From NCBI GenBank assembly GCA_023409795.1, contig JAEYQX010000027.1, positions 1-17,392 of the forward strand: a DNA stretch of 17,392 bases. Reading direction: 5' to 3'. A model generated the notes under the pieces. That model was given only the letters and a program-made list of their open reading frames with translations. It was not told the origin of the DNA and searched no databases. Shown here piece after piece: positions 1 to 7,275 of the stretch. The position numbers and the translations under genes are program-made. Source of the stretch: Pseudomonadota bacterium (GTDB taxonomy: Bacteria; Pseudomonadota; Alphaproteobacteria; Caulobacterales; Caulobacteraceae). Each line of letters begins with the position of its first letter. The stretch's first letter is position 1.

Positions 1-718
1 CGCTGAAGCTGCGGCTGGGCGGCGGGACCTGGGACGATCCATGGCTGCGGGGCAGAAGGCCACGGCGCGAGATGGCGCTGAAGCGTCGGCCCGGCCCCTT
101 CAGCGTCAGGGCCACGTCCACCATGGTCAGGCCCGCCCCGATCAGCAGGATGTTGTGGGCGTGGGGCGGCACCGTCTCGGCGGCATCCCAGGGATTGGCG
201 ATATAGCGTCCCGAGCGGGCCAGGCCCGGCTCCAGCCCGGCTGGGCTGGCCGGGTCCAGGTTGCCCTGGGCCAGCACCACGGCATCCGCCGCCAGGGGCT
301 CGCGTCCGTCCAGGGCCAGCCGCCAACCGGCCCCCTCGGGCCGGATGCCTGCGACCGCGCCACTGACCAGGGACAGGCGATTCTTTCGGCTTTCGTCCTG
401 CGTCACTTCTTCAAGTAAATGAGCTAGATATTGCCCATAGGTCCCGCGCGAGATGAAGTCGTCGCGGGCGCTCCAGGACGTTTGCCGGGCCATCCAGTCC
501 GTCAGGTGATGCGGCTGGTCGGGGAAGGCGCTCATGTGGCCCAGGCGGACGTTGAGCAGGTGCTTCGGATTGGCCGTGGCATAGGCCGGACCCAGGCCAA
601 AGACGCCGCGCTTCTCGATCAGCCGCACCTGCACGTCCGGGTCCAGGCGCAGGATGTTGAGCGTGGTCAACAGACCGCTGAAGCCGGCGCCGACCACGGC
701 GACGACGGGACGCGGCAT
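1..718 (-). CDS. YdhS-like FAD/NAD(P)-binding protein, C-terminus cut by window edge
   Basis: Only the first 239 residues are in the window. The ORF is open from an ATG at 716-718 through base 1. The protein starts with a Rossmann nucleotide-binding strand and the motif GAGFSG (residues about 10-15), has an acidic turn LIEKRG near residue 36, and carries a second nucleotide-binding segment, LIGAGLTMVDVAL, near residues 194-206. This layout matches the uncharacterised YdhS / NAD_binding_9 family (COG4529), thought to be flavin- and NAD(P)-dependent oxidoreductases or oxygenases. The substrate is unknown. The gene starts 17 nt after the cysK stop on the same strand, so it is probably the last gene, or a late gene, of the cys operon. 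A clear Shine-Dalgarno is missing, which suggests coupling to cysK. The family call is fairly firm; a role in sulfur metabolism is inferred only from position. Confidence 0.8.
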   Translation of the reverse strand, partial: MPRPVVAVVGAGFSGLLTTLNILRLDPDVQVRLIEKRGVFGLGPAYATANPKHLLNVRLGHMSAFPDQPHHLTDWMARQTSWSARDDFISRGTYGQYLAHLLEEVTQDESRKNRLSLVSGAVAGIRPEGAGWRLALDGREPLAADAVVLAQGNLDPASPAGLEPGLARSGRYIANPWDAAETVPPHAHNILLIGAGLTMVDVALTLKGPGRRFSAISRRGLLPRSHGSSQVPPPSRSFS

Positions 719-735
719 CGGCTTGCGGCGCGCGG

Positions 736-1770
736 TCAGGCCGCCACCCGCGCATCGGCCGTGACCCAGGAGGGCGTCGGCAGACCCTTGCTGGTCAGGA
801 AGTCGGGATTGAAGATCTTGGAAGCATAGCGCGCGCCGGGGTCGCACAGGACGGTGACGATGGTCTTGCCCGGTCCCAGGTCACGCGCCATCCGCACGGC
901 CCCGGCCAGGTTGACCCCGGACGATCCGCCCAGCGACAGCCCCTCGTGCTCGACCAGGTCGAACAGGATCGGCAGGAACTCGGCGTCCTCAATCCGATAG
1001 GCGAAGTCAGGCGTCAGGCCTTCCAGGTTGGCGGTGATCCGGGCGACCCCGATGCCCTCGGTGATGGAGCTGCCCTCGCTGGTCATCTGGCCCTTGGTGA
1101 ACCAGTTGTGCAGGGCCGCGCCCGCCGGATCGGCCAGGCCGATGCGGATCTCGGGGTTCTGTTCCTTCAGGAAGGCCGAGACGCCCGACAGGGTGCCCCC
1201 GCTGCCCACGGCGCAGACAAAGCCGTCCAGCCCGCCCTCGGTCTGCTCCCAGATCTCGGCGGCCGTGCCCTCATAGTGGGCGGCGCGGTTGGCCAGGTTG
1301 TCGAACTGGTTGGCCCAGAAGGCTCCCTCGGGCTCGCTGGCGTCCAGCTGCCGCGCCACCTCGGCCGAGTAGTGGACGAAATGGGTCGGGCTGGAGAAGG
1401 GGGCCGCATCGACCTCGATCAGGCGGGCCCCCAGGGCGCGGATGGCGTGTTTCTTCTCCTCCGACTGGGTGCGCGGCATGACGATGACCACCCGGTGCCC
1501 CAGGGCGGCCCCGACCAGGGCCAGGCCGATACCGGTGTTGCCCGCCGTGCCCTCGACGATCACCCCGCCGGGCTTCAGCGCCCCCGACGCCCTGGCCTTC
1601 TGGACGATGGACAGGGCGGCCCGGTCCTTGATCGACTGTCCCGGGTTCAAAAACTCGGCCTTGCCCAGGATCTCGCAGCCGGTCTGGTCCGACAGGCGGT
1701 TCAGGCGGATCAGGGGCGTATTGCCGATCAGATTGATGATGGAAGAGCTGGCCACAACGGTCTCGGTCAT
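736..1770 (-). CDS. cysK: cysteine synthase A-type O-acetylserine sulfhydrylase
   Basis: This 344-residue PLP enzyme makes cysteine from O-acetylserine and sulfide in the cytoplasm, the last step of sulfate assimilation. The PLP lysine is K48 in the motif NPGQSIKDR. The substrate-binding loop is EGTAGNTG (residues 73-80), and the glycine-rich phosphate-binding loop is GSGGT (189-193). The loop reads TAGNT where E. coli CysK and CysM have TSGNT, and the C-terminus extends past the usual length of about 310 residues. Both features point to a distinct CysK/CysM-related subfamily, so a different sulfur donor or acceptor cannot be excluded. The ATG lies 30 nt after the cysH stop, in the same frame. 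It has no Shine-Dalgarno; a 19-nt pyrimidine run precedes it. Being in an operon with cysI and cysH supports the assignment. Confidence 0.9.
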   Translation of the reverse strand: MTETVVASSSIINLIGNTPLIRLNRLSDQTGCEILGKAEFLNPGQSIKDRAALSIVQKARASGALKPGGVIVEGTAGNTGIGLALVGAALGHRVVIVMPRTQSEEKKHAIRALGARLIEVDAAPFSSPTHFVHYSAEVARQLDASEPEGAFWANQFDNLANRAAHYEGTAAEIWEQTEGGLDGFVCAVGSGGTLSGVSAFLKEQNPEIRIGLADPAGAALHNWFTKGQMTSEGSSITEGIGVARITANLEGLTPDFAYRIEDAEFLPILFDLVEHEGLSLGGSSGVNLAGAVRMARDLGPGKTIVTVLCDPGARYASKIFNPDFLTSKGLPTPSWVTADARVAA

Positions 1771-1789
1771 GAAGGAGGGGGAGGAAGGG
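1771..1789 (-). promoter_or_regulatory. polypyrimidine leader of cysK, no Shine-Dalgarno
   Basis: On the coding strand the 19 nt just before the cysK ATG are all C or T and include CCTCC-type runs, the opposite of a Shine-Dalgarno. No better in-frame start is visible between the cysH stop (1801-1803) and this ATG. Initiation may depend on termination-reinitiation from cysH or on ribosomal protein S1. The function is inferred; the base composition is directly seen. Confidence 0.4.
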
Positions 1790-1800
1790 TGCGGGACCCG

Positions 1801-2874
1801 TCAGGCGGGCTCGCGCTGCGCCGGGCGATGGATGCCGCACTCGGTCTTGGCCTGTCCGGCCCAGCGGCCGCCGCGCGGGTCATCGTCCGGCTCGACCGCG
1901 CGGGTGCAGGGCCAGCAGCCGATCGACGGATAGCCATGCTCGACCAGGGGGTGGCGCGGCAGGCCATGCTCGGTGATCCAGGCCTCGATCTGCTGCGGCG
2001 TCCAGGCCACCAGCGGATTGACGATCAGGCTTCCGTCGACCGCCTCGAACGGCCTCAGGCCCGCGCGCTCGTGGTTCTGATAGCGCTTGCGGCCCGTGAT
2101 CCGGGTGTCAAAGCCTTGCAGGGCCTCGTGCAGCGGCTCGACCTTGCGAAGCTTGCAGCAGGCATTGGCATCGTCGCGCCACAGGTCGCCCCTGGGGTCC
2201 AGCCGCGCCACCGCCGCCGGGTCGGGCTGGACGCTGCGCACGTCGCTCAAGCCCAGGTTCTGGCTCAGGGTCCGGCGATAGGCCAGGGTCTGGAAGAAGT
2301 GCTGGCCGGTCTCGAGGAAGATGACCGGCAGGTCCGGCCGGATGCGTGACACCAGGTGCAGCAGCACCGCCGCCTCGGCCCCAAAGGACGAGATCGCCGC
2401 GGCCCGACGGCCCAGCTCCGGAGCCAGGGCTGCGGCCAGGATCGCCTCGGCGGGACTGTCGGCGTGTTCGTCGTTCAGGCGCGCGGCCAAGGCCTCAAGG
2501 CCTTCGTCGCGCCGACGGGCCAGCCGCGCCTGCCAGACCTGCCGGTCATGGCCGCCCGGCTGATAGGCGGCGGTATAGACCTGGTCCAGCTTCTGCCAGG
2601 GCGCAGGGTCGGCACCGGCCGCCAGCTCGACCGCATCAAAGCCGCTTCGACGCAGGTGGCGCACCTGGTCGGGCAGGACCTTGCCCGCCGCGCCCAGGCG
2701 GCCCGGGAAGCCGCGCGCCCGCAACAGGGCTGCCAGCGAAAAGCCGCGCCCGTCGCGAAAGACATCGAACTCCAGCACCAGCTGTTCCTGGCCGCGCGCA
2801 GTGGCCAGGACCTCGACCTCGGGCGTCGAGACGGACAGGCGGGGGCCCGGCTGGCCCGGTTCAAGCCGCTGCAT
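1801..2874 (-). CDS. cysH: DUF934-like domain fused to iron-sulfur APS/PAPS reductase
   Basis: This 357-residue protein has two parts. Residues about 30-108 match the core of DUF934 (signature FRDGRGFS at 39-46, then LPDQVRHLRRSGFDAVEL), a small domain usually encoded as its own gene next to cysH. Residues about 120-357 are CysH, the thioredoxin- or glutathione-linked reductase that converts activated sulfate to sulfite. The nucleotide loop SSFGAEAAVLL is at 162-172, LETG at 187-190, and ITGRKR at 259-264. The paired cysteines C239-C240 and C320/C323 are the [4Fe-4S] ligands typical of APS reductases, and ECGIH (C346) is the catalytic tail. APS is therefore the likelier substrate, though some clustered enzymes also use PAPS. 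The ATG overlaps the end of cysI by 14 nt and follows a good ribosome site (GAGGTGA). The N-terminal part is shorter than a free DUF934 protein. Confidence 0.92.
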   Translation of the reverse strand: MQRLEPGQPGPRLSVSTPEVEVLATARGQEQLVLEFDVFRDGRGFSLAALLRARGFPGRLGAAGKVLPDQVRHLRRSGFDAVELAAGADPAPWQKLDQVYTAAYQPGGHDRQVWQARLARRRDEGLEALAARLNDEHADSPAEAILAAALAPELGRRAAAISSFGAEAAVLLHLVSRIRPDLPVIFLETGQHFFQTLAYRRTLSQNLGLSDVRSVQPDPAAVARLDPRGDLWRDDANACCKLRKVEPLHEALQGFDTRITGRKRYQNHERAGLRPFEAVDGSLIVNPLVAWTPQQIEAWITEHGLPRHPLVEHGYPSIGCWPCTRAVEPDDDPRGGRWAGQAKTECGIHRPAQREPA

Positions 2875-4528
2875 CGATCACCTCATAGATGGCTAAGCGG
2901 AACGGATCGGCACCCAGGCGGCGCACGGTGTCGATGAAGCGCTCCCCCTCGCGGCGAAGCTCCAGGTATCGGTCCAACACGCGGGAAACGGCCGGGGCGA
3001 CCTCATCGGCGGGCAGGCTGCGGCCGACGATCTCGCCAAGGGCCGCCTGTTCATCGGGCGAGCCGCCAATGGTGATCTGGTAGTATTCCTCGCCCTTCCG
3101 ATCGACGCCCAGGATACCAATGTGGCCGACGTGGTGGTGGCCGCACGCGTTGATGCAGCCGCTGATGTTGATGCGCAGCGGGCCGATGGCTTCCTGGTGG
3201 TCCGGGTCGGCCAGCTGGCGGGACAGGGCCTGGGCGACCGGAATGGAGCGCGCATTGGCCAGGCTGCAGTAGTCCAGCCCGGGACAGGCGATGATGTCGG
3301 TCGCCAGGTCGGCATTGGCCGTCGCCAGCCCCGCCTGGCGCAGGGCGTTCCACAGGGCATGGACATCGTCCAGCCGCACGTGGGGCAGGACCAGGTTCTG
3401 CTCATAGGCGGCGCGCACCTCATCCAGCGAATAGCGGGCGGCCAGCTCGGCCACGGTGTCCATCTGGCTGGCAGTGATGTCGCCGGGCACCCCGTCGAGG
3501 GGCTTCAGCGATATGACCACGGCGGCATAGCCGTCCTGCCGATGGGGCCGCAGGTTGGTGCGGACAAACCGGGCCAGTTCGGGGTTCAGGCGCTTGGCGG
3601 TCTCAAGCCGGGCGCTGGTGGCAGGCAGGGTCTGATAGGCCGGCGGCGCGAAATAGGCCGCGATCCGGGCCTGTTCCTCGTCAGGCACCCTCAGGTCCTC
3701 GTGGGCCAGGGCCGCAAACTGGCGCTCGACCTCCTCGCGGAAGGCGTCGATGCCCAGGCTGGCAACCAGGATCTTGATCCGGGCCTTGTGGATGTTGTCG
3801 CGCCGCCCCAGCAGGTTATAGGCCCGCAGGATGGCCGTCAGATAGGCCAGGATCTGCTCGCCCGGCACGGCGCTGGCGATCTCCTGGGCCAGGTAGGGCA
3901 GGCGACCCTGGCCCCCGCCGACAAAGACGCGGAATGCGGTCTGTCCCGTCGCATCGCGCACGATCTGCAGGCCGACGTCGTGGGTGCGCATCGCCGCCCG
4001 GTCGTGTTCCGACCCGATCACCGCAATCTTGAACTTGCGCGGCAGGAAGGAGAACTCGGGGTGGATGGTGGACCACTGGCGGATGATCTCGCACCAGGGG
4101 CGCGGGTCCTCCACCTCGTCCCTCGCCACCCCGGCCAGGACATCGGTGGTGACATTGCGCACGCAGTTGCCTGAGGTCTGGATGGTGTGCATCTCGACCT
4201 GGGCCAGGTCCTGCAGAATGGCCGGCAGGTCGCTCAGCGCGGGCCAGTTGAACTGGATGTTGGTGCGCGTGGTGAAGTGGCCATAGCCCTTGTCATAGGT
4301 GCGCGCGATGTGCGCCAGCTGGCGCATCTGGCGGCTGTTCATCACGCCATAGGGCACGGCGATGCGCAGCATATAGGCGTGCAGCTGCAGATAGACCCCG
4401 TTCATCAGCCGCAGCGGCTTGAACTCGTCCTCGCTCAGGGCCCCGGCCACGCGGCGCCCGATCTGGTCGCTGAACTCCTCGATCCGCTCGCGGACCAGGG
4501 CGGCGTCAAACTCGTCATAGCGATACAT
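2861..4528 (-). CDS. cysI: ferredoxin-type sulfite (nitrite/sulfite) reductase hemoprotein
   Basis: This 555-residue protein is a siroheme and [4Fe-4S] reductase carrying out the six-electron reduction of sulfite to sulfide in the cytoplasm. The cluster and siroheme ligands are visible as CPGLDYC (C415, C421) and GCINACG (C458, C462). Upstream, TTRTNIQFNW (86-95) and SGNCVRNVT (119-127) provide the expected anion- and siroheme-contacting arginines. Two half-repeats of the ferredoxin-like and reductase domains fill residues about 40-320 and 330-545. No cysJ flavoprotein is nearby, so electrons probably come from ferredoxin. Sequence alone does not fully separate sulfite from nitrite reductases of this fold; the cysG, cysH and cysK neighbours favour sulfite. 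The start codon shares one base with the DUF2849 stop (TGATG) and has a GAGGT ribosome site six bases upstream. Confidence 0.93.
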   Translation of the reverse strand: MYRYDEFDAALVRERIEEFSDQIGRRVAGALSEDEFKPLRLMNGVYLQLHAYMLRIAVPYGVMNSRQMRQLAHIARTYDKGYGHFTTRTNIQFNWPALSDLPAILQDLAQVEMHTIQTSGNCVRNVTTDVLAGVARDEVEDPRPWCEIIRQWSTIHPEFSFLPRKFKIAVIGSEHDRAAMRTHDVGLQIVRDATGQTAFRVFVGGGQGRLPYLAQEIASAVPGEQILAYLTAILRAYNLLGRRDNIHKARIKILVASLGIDAFREEVERQFAALAHEDLRVPDEEQARIAAYFAPPAYQTLPATSARLETAKRLNPELARFVRTNLRPHRQDGYAAVVISLKPLDGVPGDITASQMDTVAELAARYSLDEVRAAYEQNLVLPHVRLDDVHALWNALRQAGLATANADLATDIIACPGLDYCSLANARSIPVAQALSRQLADPDHQEAIGPLRINISGCINACGHHHVGHIGILGVDRKGEEYYQITIGGSPDEQAALGEIVGRSLPADEVAPAVSRVLDRYLELRREGERFIDTVRRLGADPFRLAIYEVIDAAA

Positions 4529-4815
4529 CAGGCGACCTCGGCCAGACTGGGGGACCGGCGGCTGTGGCCAACGGTGGGGCCGCCGGCGCGGATGGCCTCC
4601 TTCAGCCGGTCGCGGCCGCTGGGACGGCGCGCCTCCACCTCGATCAGGTAGGGGTTCACATAGAGGTCGGGGCGGGCCTGGGCCCGGGCCAGCAGGCCCT
4701 CCGCCTCATCCGGCGCGATCAGCCGCGCCTCGGCCAACAGGGCCGTCGGCCGATCATCCTGGCTCCAGTAGATGACGCGGCCGCTGGCCAGGTCATTGGC
4801 GGTCAGCAGTTTCAT
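4528..4815 (-). CDS. DUF2849 small protein of the cys operon
   Basis: This is a 95-residue soluble protein with no signal peptide or membrane segment. It opens with a short N-terminal LTANDLASGRVIYW, followed by an Ala/Leu-rich helix and a segment NPYLIEV near residues 53-59. This matches DUF2849, a family found in alphaproteobacteria between cysG and cysI. Its biochemical role is unknown. Its start overlaps the cysG stop by four bases (ATGA), its stop overlaps the cysI start by one base, and a GAGGTG ribosome site sits five bases upstream. Such tight coupling suggests it is made in proportion to CysG and CysI, perhaps helping siroheme delivery, sulfite reductase assembly or electron transfer. 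That role is inference from context only. Confidence 0.85.
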   Translation of the reverse strand: MKLLTANDLASGRVIYWSQDDRPTALLAEARLIAPDEAEGLLARAQARPDLYVNPYLIEVEARRPSGRDRLKEAIRAGGPTVGHSRRSPSLAEVA

Positions 4816-6215
4816 GCCGCCACCTCGACCTGCTCGGGCCGCGACTGGCCAATCGCCAGGCCTGCGGTCTCGCCGATGAAGAGCAGGGCAGGGCCGGTGG
4901 GGACCTCGGCTTCGACCAGCCGGGCCAGTCCGTCCAGCCGTCCGGTGCGGCAGGCCTGGTCGGGGCGGCTGCCGTTCTCGACCACGGCGACGGGGGTGTC
5001 CGGATCACGTCCGGCTTCCAGCAGGGCCTGCTGGATCGCGGCCGCCTGACCGGCCCCCATATAGACGGCCAGGGTATGGTTGGGCGCGGCCAGCCGGACC
5101 CAGTCGGGGGCCTGGCCATCCGGCTTGGGCTGGCCCGTTACGAAGGTGACCGCCTGGGCGTGGTCGCGGTGGGTCAGCGGTATGCCGGTCGTGGCCGCGC
5201 AGGCCAGGGCCGCCGTGATGCCGGGCACGACAATGACCTCGATTCCCGCCGCGCGGACGGCCTCCAGCTCCTCGCCGCCCCGTCCAAAGACAAAGGGATC
5301 GCCGCCCTTCAGCCGCAACACGCGATGCCCGGCCCGGGCCTCGGCGATCATCAGGGCCTCGATCTGGTCCTGGGGCACGCAGTGGTCGCCGCGCGCCTTG
5401 CCGACATAGAGCCGCCGCGCATCGCGCCGCGCCCGGTCCAGCACCTCGGGCGATACCAGCCGGTCGTGGATGATGACATCGGCGTCCTGCAGGGCGCGCA
5501 GGGCCTTCAGCGTCAGCAGTTCCGGATCGCCAGGGCCGGCCCCGACGATGTGGACGACGCCAGGCGCGGCCTTGGCCTCGGGGTCAGCGGCCCGGTTCAG
5601 CAGGCGCACCATGGCACGGCGGGCCTCGGCCATCTGCCCCTCTGCCGCCAGGTCGGCGGCGGGGCTGCGAAATGCGCTCTCCCAGAACCGGCGCCGGCCG
5701 ATGAAGTCGGGGATCTTCTCCTGCACGGTCGAGCGCAGCTCGCTCGCGAGCCTCGCCACCGAGGCAATGCCCTGGGGCAGGACCGCCTCGATCCGGGCGC
5801 GCAGGTCCCGCGCCAGGATGGGGGCCGACCCGCCCGTGGCCACGCCGATCACCACCTGGTCCCGGTCGATCAGGGCGGGGGTGTGGAAGTCGCTCAATAC
5901 CGGCTGGTCCACGACATTGACCTGGGCCCCACTGGCGCGGGCCAGGGCCAGGGTCTGGCGCAGCTGCTCGGGGTCGCTCAGCGCGATGAAGACCAGCCGC
6001 ACGCCGCGCAACTCCAGCGGGGTGGGCGCACGCGGCACGGGCACAGGGGCATTGGGCGGAATCTCAAGTGCAGCCGGCTCGCCCTCGGGCGCATACCAGG
6101 CCAGTTCCGCCGGGCTGTCAGCGAACAGCCTCAGCTTGGCCAGGGCCGGTTCGCCCGCGCCGATGACTGCGACTCTGGAATGTTCCAGAGGGATGGATGC
6201 CAGAAAAACGCGCAT
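4812..6215 (-). CDS. cysG: siroheme synthase (precorrin-2 dehydrogenase/ferrochelatase plus uroporphyrinogen-III methyltransferase)
   Basis: This 467-residue bifunctional enzyme makes siroheme, the cofactor of CysI. The N-terminal part (about 1-205) is the NAD-dependent dehydrogenase and ferrochelatase. It has a nucleotide loop VIGAGEPALAKLRL, VNVVD ending at the putative catalytic Asp103, and GGS with Ser130. The C-terminal part (about 219-450) is the SAM-dependent methyltransferase, with VGAGPGDP (224-231), KGGDPFVFGRGGEE (303-316) and VPGITAA (330-336). The dehydrogenase loop departs from the usual GGGxVAxRK form. The ATG at 6213-6215 is chosen because GGAAGAG lies four bases upstream and the fold starts right after it. 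A longer form would need a TTG at 6272 and would run across the candidate operator. The stop overlaps the next gene by four bases. Confidence 0.93.
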   Translation of the reverse strand: MRVFLASIPLEHSRVAVIGAGEPALAKLRLFADSPAELAWYAPEGEPAALEIPPNAPVPVPRAPTPLELRGVRLVFIALSDPEQLRQTLALARASGAQVNVVDQPVLSDFHTPALIDRDQVVIGVATGGSAPILARDLRARIEAVLPQGIASVARLASELRSTVQEKIPDFIGRRRFWESAFRSPAADLAAEGQMAEARRAMVRLLNRAADPEAKAAPGVVHIVGAGPGDPELLTLKALRALQDADVIIHDRLVSPEVLDRARRDARRLYVGKARGDHCVPQDQIEALMIAEARAGHRVLRLKGGDPFVFGRGGEELEAVRAAGIEVIVVPGITAALACAATTGIPLTHRDHAQAVTFVTGQPKPDGQAPDWVRLAAPNHTLAVYMGAGQAAAIQQALLEAGRDPDTPVAVVENGSRPDQACRTGRLDGLARLVEAEVPTGPALLFIGETAGLAIGQSRPEQVEVAA

Positions 6216-6219
6216 CAAT

Positions 6220-6226
6220 CTCTTCC
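6220..6226 (-). promoter_or_regulatory. ribosome binding site of cysG
   Basis: GGAAGAG on the coding strand lies four bases before the ATG at 6213-6215. It favours this start over the in-frame TTG at 6270-6272. Confidence 0.6.
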
Positions 6227-6234
6227 GTTCAGAA

Positions 6235-6277
6235 GCTGATTGCCGTCGTGCCCTTGCAAGGCGGCTCGACAATCAGC
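6235..6277. promoter_or_regulatory. nested dyad, candidate operator between cysG and lysR
   Basis: The 130-bp gap between the divergent cysG and lysR genes contains an 8-bp inverted repeat, GCTGATTG (6235-6242) and CAATCAGC (6270-6277). A perfect 10-bp palindrome, CCTTGCAAGG (6252-6261), has almost the same centre (6256 versus 6256.5). LysR-type regulators commonly bind dyads in the gap next to their own gene and act on the divergent one, so this is a plausible site for the adjacent regulator. A second shorter repeat, TCGTGC (6246-6251) and GCACGA (6287-6292), is not concentric. The symmetry is directly seen; binding is inferred. I could not place confident -35/-10 elements for either gene here. 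Confidence 0.45.
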
Positions 6278-6345
6278 ATCCGTTGTGCACGATCCTTCCA
6301 CAAACCAGATTGTCTCACCGACCCTGTTAGGTTTTCTGCAAGCTC

Positions 6346-7275
6346 ATGGTTCGCCCGCTTCTGCCGCTCAATGCCCTGCGCGCTTTCGAGAGCGCGTCGC
6401 GGCATCTCAACTTCTCGCGGACGGCTGACGAACTGTCGGTGACGCCCGGCGCGGTCAGCCAGCAGATCCGCCTGCTGGAAGAGATCATCGGCGGTCCCCT
6501 GTTCAAGCGAGAGGCGCGGGGCCTGCAGCTGACCGAGCTTGGCCGTGCCGCCGTGCCCCTGCTGCGCGAAGGGTTCGAGCGGCTGATGGATGCCTCGGCC
6601 ATCCTGCGCGAGCCGCCCCAGAACCGCACCGTGGCCCTCAGCGTCGCCCCGTCCTTTGCCTCCAAGTGGCTGATGCCCCGGATGGACGACTTTCACGCGG
6701 CCCACCCAGACATCGAGGTCTGGATCTCGGCGGACATGGAGCCGGTCGCCCTGGGCAAGGGCAAGGTCGACCTGGCCATCCGCTATGGGCCGGGCGAATA
6801 CCCCGGCCACCGGGTCGAGCGCCTGATGAGCGAGACGGTGGTGCCCGTCTGCGCGCCGTCCCTGCTGGAAGGGCCCCATCCGATCCGCACGGCGGCGGAC
6901 CTGGCGCGGCACACCCTGCTGCATGACATGTCGGATGACGGCGACGCCTCGCGGCCGGACTGGGCTATGTGGCTCAAGGCCCGGCACGCCAGCCATGCCG
7001 ATGCCCGGCGCGGCTCGCGCTTTGACCAGTCCAGCCTGCTGATCGAGGCCGCTGCCGCCGGGCGTGGCGTGGCCCTGGCCAAGCGCTCCCTGGCCCAGGC
7101 CGACCTGGCCAGCGGGCGGCTGGTTGCCCCCTTTGCCGATGGCAGCCAGGGGCTGGGCTTTGCCTACTACATCGTCCTGCCGCGCGACCGCCCCATCTCG
7201 CCGGGCACCCAGGCCTTCGTCGACTGGCTGAAGAAGCAGGCGATCGACTACGACAACAACCTGGACCAGCTCTGA
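6346..7275 (+). CDS. LysR-family regulator of GcvA-like type, probable cys regulator
   Basis: This 309-residue transcription factor has an N-terminal winged helix-turn-helix (about 5-64: PLNALRAFESASRHLNF, then VTPGAVSQQIRLLE) and a C-terminal periplasmic-binding-protein-like effector domain (about 92-300). The PLNALRAFE opening and the SVAPSFASKWLMPRM stretch at the domain junction are typical of the GcvA branch, not of CysB. Position suggests it controls both flanking sulfur gene sets: it is divergent from cysG and points into the FNR-cysD-cysNC-fdxA set, with a 113-bp gap. The effector might be O-acetylserine or a reduced sulfur compound, but nothing in the sequence shows this. The start is the first ATG of the fold; its ribosome site is weak. 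The family call is firm and the target inferred. Confidence 0.9.
   Translation: MVRPLLPLNALRAFESASRHLNFSRTADELSVTPGAVSQQIRLLEEIIGGPLFKREARGLQLTELGRAAVPLLREGFERLMDASAILREPPQNRTVALSVAPSFASKWLMPRMDDFHAAHPDIEVWISADMEPVALGKGKVDLAIRYGPGEYPGHRVERLMSETVVPVCAPSLLEGPHPIRTAADLARHTLLHDMSDDGDASRPDWAMWLKARHASHADARRGSRFDQSSLLIEAAAAGRGVALAKRSLAQADLASGRLVAPFADGSQGLGFAYYIVLPRDRPISPGTQAFVDWLKKQAIDYDNNLDQL

Noticed and set aside
946..2349. 467-residue plus-strand open frame across cysK and cysH
   Set aside because: It has no recognisable domain and is antisense to two clear enzymes. High GC content produces long antisense frames here.
6216..6272. Upstream TTG start for cysG
   Set aside because: The extra 19 residues are Arg/Ser-rich and lie over the dyad. 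The ATG at 6215 has a ribosome site and fits the fold start.
6310..6333. Possible lysR promoter (TTGTCTC with GTTAGGTT)
   Set aside because: The spacing is nine bases and the -10 match is poor. It would leave almost no leader before the ATG.
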